DNA from: Megalopta genalis
Lineage: Eukaryota > Arthropoda > Insecta > Hymenoptera > Halictidae
Assembly (NCBI RefSeq): GCF_051020955.1
Contig: NW_027476110.1
Coordinates: forward strand, 124,001 to 188,000
Reading direction: 5' to 3'
Length of the DNA stretch: 64,000 nucleotides
Position 1 is the first letter of the stretch; each line of letters starts with the position of its first letter. The position numbers and the translations under genes are program-made. The notes below the pieces were generated by a model. The model was given only the letters and a program-made list of their open reading frames with translations. It was not told the origin of the DNA and searched no databases. Shown piece by piece: positions 59,547 to 64,000 of this stretch.

Positions 59547-62500
59547 TCAGCTGCCCGGGGTTTCTCGGCGTGGGCGCGCACGCCGTCCCCGGGCACGTCG
59601 GGCGGGATCTGTAAGCTCCCGATCCCGCTCGGCAGCCTCCTTCCGCGACATAACCTCCTCGCAGAAAGAGATTGCTGCCGCCCACTTCCCCGGGCCCTCC
59701 AGCATGGCCCCAACTAGGCTGGAGAGTGCGAGGTCGTGGCCGACTTCTCGTTTTAGGACTCGGCGCAGCGCTGAAAAGGCGGGACATTCCTCCAGCGTGT
59801 GCTGCGCCGAGTCTTCCTCCGCGCCACAGTGGTGGCACACCGTCGTCGCTTCCCGCCCGATGCGACACAGGTAGACACCGAAGCAGCCATGCCCGGTGAA
59901 CACCTGCGTCGCTCGGTAGGAGAGCCTGCCATGCCGTCTCTCCCGCCACGAGGTGAAGTGTGGCAGGAGAGCCCCGGGAACGCGCTCGCCGGCGTGGGAG
60001 CAAAGCTCGGCACGCCATCTGGCGAGCGCTAGTCTCCGGGCCTGGAGCTCGAAGCCCTCGACCGTCTCTCGCTCCGGCGGGGCCCCCCGAGCACGGCTGG
60101 CGATGCTCGTGCGCCCATAAACATAGGCGCGCACCGCCGCCTGAAGCTCGAAGGGAAGCTCTCCCGCCAGAGCAAGCGCCGCCACGGTAGACGTGGTGCG
60201 GTAACCTCTTATGAGGCGGATGGCCATCCGCCTCTGCAGCCGGCGCAACAACAGCGTGTTGCGCCGGCTGGTCATCACGTACGGCGCCCATATTGGGGCA
60301 CCGTATAAGGCCATAGACCGCACCACGCCCAGGTATAAGCGGGGCACCAAATCTCCCGGTCCCCCGAGGTTGGGCAGCAGGCGGCCCAAAGAGGCCGCCG
60401 CCTTTTCGACTCGGGGGACGAGACGGTCGAGATGCGCATCGAAGCTCCAGCGGCTGTCGAGGATCAGTCCGAGATATTTCAACTCGGACTTCACCTCTAC
60501 GCAGGCTTCTCCAACCCGGATCCACGATCTGGCCGGTGGCCGAGACCGAGGCCGTCCGTGGAACCAGACAGCCTCGGCCTTCTCCGGGGCTATTTTCAGC
60601 CCCAGATCGCGGATCCTCGCGACGACGGCTGCCACCGCAACCTCTGCTCGTCGGATGGTCCTCTCGAAGGTACTCCCGACGGCGACCACCAACGTGTCGT
60701 CCGCGTAGCAGACGAGGGTGGCACCGTCGGGCAGGGAGGCCTTCTCCAGGACCGCGTTGTAACCCAGGTCCCACAGGAGCGGTCCTAAAACGGACCCCTG
60801 CGGGACCCCGCGGTCCACTTCCCTCCGTATCATCCCGTACCGGCCCGGGTATTCGACCCACCTATCCCGCAGGTAGGCCCCGATCACCCGCCTCAGATAG
60901 GGAGGCACCTGGTGATCGACGAGTGCCTCCCTAATGGCGGACCAGGGCAGGGTGTTGAACGCATTGACGATGTCAATGGACACCGCCAAGCACACCCCGC
61001 CCCTTGCCACGGCATTGTCCGAGAGGGACTTGAGACGGTCGATAGCGTCGACCGTCGATCGCCCCTCCCGGAAGCCAAACTGGCAGTCCGCTAGATCGGG
61101 GCCGTCGCGGGACAGGTGTCTGGAGAGGCGGGCAACAATGATCTTCTCGAAGATCTTGCCCGCCTCATCCAGGAGACAAATGGGCCGGTACGCGGAGGGA
61201 GAATCCCCCGGCCTCCCATCCTTCCTCAAGAGGACCATCCGACTTTCTCTCCATAGGTCGGGGAACGTCCCCGACCTCAGGAGCCCAGAGTAGAGGCTCC
61301 TCAGCCTCTCCCCCAGGACGCTCGCGGCGAGCAACCACACCCGACCGGGGATACCGTCCGGCCCCGGGGCGGTATTCTTGCCCCGGAGCCATTTGACGAC
61401 CCCGGCCATCTCCTCCGGCGCGACCTCAAGATCCGGGGACCACTCATGTTCCTCTGGCTCAGGGACGGGCCGGGACGCCTCCCCGCTAACGGGGAATAAA
61501 GCGTCCACGACCCGCCCGAGCAGCCCCGGATCCAGGCTCTCCGTCACGGGGGGCGCCCAGGGACGCAATCGTCCCAATGCCATCTTGTATGGGCGCCCCC
61601 ACGGATCTCGGTTTAGAGAGCCGAGGAGATCGCGCCAGGCCTGGTCCTTCGCTCGCCTGATGGCCAGCTGCAGGGCGACCACCTTCTCCCGATATCGCCC
61701 GTACAGCTGAGCAGCCAGAACGTCGTCCGTACGTCGTCGTCGACGGGCGCGAGCGTACTGGCGTCGCGCGCGGACGCACTCGGTGCGTAACTCCGCTATC
61801 GCGCGCGACCACCAGTACACCGCCTTCCTCGGGAAGACCCTGGCCCGGGGCATGGCTACGTCGCAAATGGACGTCATTGCGCCACGGAACCAATGGGCCT
61901 CCCCATTCCCGTCGTCTGGCCCGGCCGGTGTTGCTGGCCAGGCCATGACGTGGGCCGCCGCCATCAGAGCGTCCTGGTCGAGGCGCTTCAGCGCCCACCG
62001 CGGTCGAGGCGAACCTTCATCGGCGGGGCGACGACGGAGTGTCGATGGTGGGGCGGCGGAGAGGTCGAGAACTATGTATCTGTGGTCAGACAACGTCTCG
62101 ACCCCTTCCGCCACCCTCCACCCCGTAATACGACGCGCGGCCTGGGGCGTTGCCCACGAAAGGTCAACGATGGACCCCCCGTTATGCCGCACGCACGTAT
62201 GGACCGAGCCCGTGTTCAGGAGACGGAGCTCCAGTCCCGCCGCCCAATCCAGCACCTCCCGGCCCCTCGAGTCAGTCCCGGGGGAACCCCAAGCCGTGGC
62301 CTTGGCATTGAAGTCCCCCAGGACCAGCACAGGACGGGGATGGCAGCGGGAGACGCATCTCCCTACCCCGTCCAGATACTGCTCAAACTCTTCGAGGGAC
62401 CACCTTGGAGGTGCGTATATCGCCACAACCGCGGTGCCGCCCCAATCAACGGCCACGTATCCCAGGCCGCGCTCGATAAGCGAGCACGGCGGGGACCCCG

Positions 62501-62690
62501 GCCTCCCAGCCCAAATAATCGCGGCGGAGCCAATCGAGTCCCCCATCCAGTGTGGATGTTTGGGGACCCTGTGCGGCTCCGCCACGACTGCCAACCCGGC
62601 ACCCCGCTCGGCCATGCATTGAAACAGGAGATCCTGCGCTCTGGCCGAGCAGTTGAGGTTAACTTGTATTATCGGGCCCGGGGGCCCCAT
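59547..62690 (-). CDS. B12 ORF2: endonuclease / reverse transcriptase, 1047 aa
   Basis: Complete and uninterrupted with all catalytic motifs. Variants: FQCMAERG, AHVMAWPA, AGPDDGNG, GDLVPRLYLG (Arg to Pro near 783). TAATG at 62688-62692. Confidence 0.94.
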   Translation of the reverse strand: MGPPGPIIQVNLNCSARAQDLLFQCMAERGAGLAVVAEPHRVPKHPHWMGDSIGSAAIIWAGRPGSPPCSLIERGLGYVAVDWGGTAVVAIYAPPRWSLEEFEQYLDGVGRCVSRCHPRPVLVLGDFNAKATAWGSPGTDSRGREVLDWAAGLELRLLNTGSVHTCVRHNGGSIVDLSWATPQAARRITGWRVAEGVETLSDHRYIVLDLSAAPPSTLRRRPADEGSPRPRWALKRLDQDALMAAAHVMAWPATPAGPDDGNGEAHWFRGAMTSICDVAMPRARVFPRKAVYWWSRAIAELRTECVRARRQYARARRRRRTDDVLAAQLYGRYREKVVALQLAIRRAKDQAWRDLLGSLNRDPWGRPYKMALGRLRPWAPPVTESLDPGLLGRVVDALFPVSGEASRPVPEPEEHEWSPDLEVAPEEMAGVVKWLRGKNTAPGPDGIPGRVWLLAASVLGERLRSLYSGLLRSGTFPDLWRESRMVLLRKDGRPGDSPSAYRPICLLDEAGKIFEKIIVARLSRHLSRDGPDLADCQFGFREGRSTVDAIDRLKSLSDNAVARGGVCLAVSIDIVNAFNTLPWSAIREALVDHQVPPYLRRVIGAYLRDRWVEYPGRYGMIRREVDRGVPQGSVLGPLLWDLGYNAVLEKASLPDGATLVCYADDTLVVAVGSTFERTIRRAEVAVAAVVARIRDLGLKIAPEKAEAVWFHGRPRSRPPARSWIRVGEACVEVKSELKYLGLILDSRWSFDAHLDRLVPRVEKAAASLGRLLPNLGGPGDLVPRLYLGVVRSMALYGAPIWAPYVMTSRRNTLLLRRLQRRMAIRLIRGYRTTSTVAALALAGELPFELQAAVRAYVYGRTSIASRARGAPPERETVEGFELQARRLALARWRAELCSHAGERVPGALLPHFTSWRERRHGRLSYRATQVFTGHGCFGVYLCRIGREATTVCHHCGAEEDSAQHTLEECPAFSALRRVLKREVGHDLALSSLVGAMLEGPGKWAAAISFCEEVMSRKEAAERDRELTDPARRARGRRARPRRETPGS

Positions 62691-63296
62691 TACACAGCCG
62701 TGTCCATCGCCGTCACGGCCGCGGATGCGGTGGCGTCTGGGACTTTAATGGCCCCATCCGCCCCAGCGGGCGCGGCGGTAGCATCAGGCCATGCTGCCTT
62801 TCCGTTGCTGGCCACGGTGGTCGCTGCCTTGGCCATCGTGGTTTCCCTCCTTTTTTTATTCAATCTGGCAGACGGCCTTTGGCCGCCTCCCTTGCCTCGC
62901 CCCGCACTGGCAGGACATGCCCGGCTGCCGAGGCGGTGACCAGACGGCTTGCCCGCTCCCGCACAAAGCCGACAATTGGGCGTGCCCGTACAGGCTGCCA
63001 CCTTATGGTCCCGACTGCCGCATCTATAGCAGCAGTCGGACCTATCCTCGGCAGAAGTGCACCGCTGACTGGTGTGGCCAACACCAAGGCAACGGTAACA
63101 CTGCAGAGGCCGGGCACTCAGGGCCTCCACGGCTGCCTGGGTCCAGCCGACAGTTATCCGGCCCGCGACAGCAACCTTGCGGGCGGCCGCGGCAGGACAT
63201 CGGACCCAGAGGGTGCCCAATCCCGAGGGGGAAGACCGGATTTCGCCGGTATTGATGTCCCCCTCGCTGCACCCTCCCACGCGGGCAACAGCCGCA
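62690..63296 (-). pseudogene. B12 ORF1 C-terminal fragment fused in frame to repeat
   Basis: Retains residues from about 531 (AAVARVGG) to the stop, so the three zinc knuckles survive without the coiled coil. The upstream seven repeat units keep the frame open with ATG codons, giving a 227-aa frame that begins at 63373. The tail is of the B10 type (LGSRACPASAGRG). A stand-alone zinc-knuckle peptide is conceivable but unsupported. Confidence 0.88.
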
Positions 63297-63377
63297 AACC
63301 TTGACATAACCTTGACATAACCTTGACATAACCTTGACATAACCTTGACATAACCTTGACATAACCTTGACATAACC
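63297..63377 (-). repeat. Telomere-like spacer, 7 units
   Basis: aa flank at 63297-63298, seven perfect units 63299-63375, then cc. Confidence 0.95.
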
Positions 63378-64000
63378 TTTTTTTTTTTTTTTTTTTTTTT
63401 TTTTATTTTACGTGGAGGAAATCTGCTCGCCAGACACCCCCGCCCCGCCCGGGGGAGCGGGACGAGGGTAGTGTGGGGATCGACCCACTAAAACCTCCAC
63501 GGCGACCTGAGGACGCAGGACCGATCGCTGGCGATTCAACGGGGGAGCCACGGGAACTCTTGAAGAACACTACCGCGGCTCCCCCTCGCCTGGCCGGCCA
63601 TCAGAATGGTAAGGATGGCCGGCCGCGTCCCGGGGGAGATATAATCCTCCCCCCTAAATCCATTTAAATTCGGCGGCGCGAGGGGTCGCACCCCGCACCG
63701 CCCCGACACGGCGACCGCGCGATAGGTGACCAGGGCCCCCGCCCTGATCACAGCGGACGCCGGGGGGACGACGAGTATATTGGAGGAGGATTACAGTTAA
63801 CCCTCGCCTCCTTCAGGCGACTCGTCATCCCCCATCCCCAACAGTGGACGTCCTCCTCTGTTGGCGGGCGGCGGGCAATGAAACCAGCATGTACTGGTAC
63901 ACCCGCCGCCCGCCTACTCTCAGCTGCCCGGGGTTTCTCGGCGTGGGCGCGCACGCCGCCCCCGGGCACGTCGGGCGGGATCTGTAAGCTCCCGATCCCG
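63378..64000 (-). mobile_element. B13: family B element, 3' end only (continues beyond window)
   Basis: Tail 63378-63404; 3'UTR 63405-63919 with the usual hairpins (loop of the 11-bp stem altered, stem kept). The rest of the element lies beyond 64000, so its completeness is unknown. Confidence 0.93.
63920..64000 (-). CDS. B13 ORF2, last 26 codons (partial)
   Basis: TGA stop at 63920-63922 followed (on the sense strand, preceded) by the ORF2 C-terminal coding sequence to the window edge, matching the ends of the other copies. Confidence 0.85.
   Translation of the reverse strand, partial: RDRELTDPARRARGRRARPRRETPGS

Larger units (their letters stand above)
59007..63296 (-). mobile_element. 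B12: family B element, 5'-truncated within ORF1
   Basis: Tail 59007-59025; 3'UTR 59026-59546 (variant type shared with B4 and B7; one base breaks the 11-bp stem at 59239); ORF2 complete; ORF1 cut at 63296 (...cagccgca). The sense flank is AAGGTT. Confidence 0.94.

Overview
The window is a eukaryotic, insect-like chromosome-end (or telomere-derived) array. Essentially all of it is one stack of non-LTR retrotransposons inserted head-to-tail into an 11-bp tandem repeat. The repeat reads TTATGTCAAGG on the minus strand and CCTTGACATAA on the plus strand. I see no host protein-coding gene, tRNA, rRNA or CRISPR array. The repeat length and its G-richer strand resemble the 11-bp telomeric motifs reported from Hymenoptera (from memory, TTGCGTCAGGG-type and TTAGGTCTGGG-type). 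The elements belong to the R1 clade, as do TRAS and SART, which live in the (TTAGG)n telomeres of silkworm. A hymenopteran or related insect is my best guess, but species identity cannot be read from the sequence.

Layout, plus coordinates; every element is on the minus strand. Positions 1-5801 hold element A, a distinct R1-clade family: ORF1, a 369-bp spacer, and an ORF2 that is fully open but cut by the window edge at its GVPQ motif. Positions 5802-6217 hold 37 perfect telomere-like repeats. Positions 6218-64000 hold thirteen copies (B1-B13) of a second family, B. Each B copy ends in a poly(A) tail (poly(T) on the plus strand) and is separated from the next by 0, 1, 2, 4 or 7 repeat units. 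B3, B4, B8, B10 and B11 are full length (about 6.2 kb). B6 lacks only most of its 5'UTR. B5 and B12 are cut within ORF1. B1, B2, B7 and B9 are cut within ORF2. B13 runs off the window.

Family B biology. ORF1 (723-731 aa) is a gag-like protein with a coiled coil and three CCHC zinc knuckles. ORF2 (1047 aa) has an AP-type endonuclease, a YADD reverse transcriptase and a C-terminal CCHC motif. The ORFs overlap by one base in a TAATG stop-start, the arrangement used for translational coupling in silkworm SART1. The about 520-bp 3'UTR has strong conserved hairpins. Insertions lie at GGT(T)^ATG in the repeat and are flanked by a short (AA)GGT(T) duplication. Six copies have both ORFs intact, so the family looks recently active.

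If the G-richer strand runs 5'->3' toward the chromosome end, as in other telomeres, the distal side is at position 1 and all fourteen elements have their 3' ends facing the terminus. This polarity is an inference. Main caveat: thirteen near-identical copies in tandem are hard to assemble, so copy order should be confirmed on long reads.
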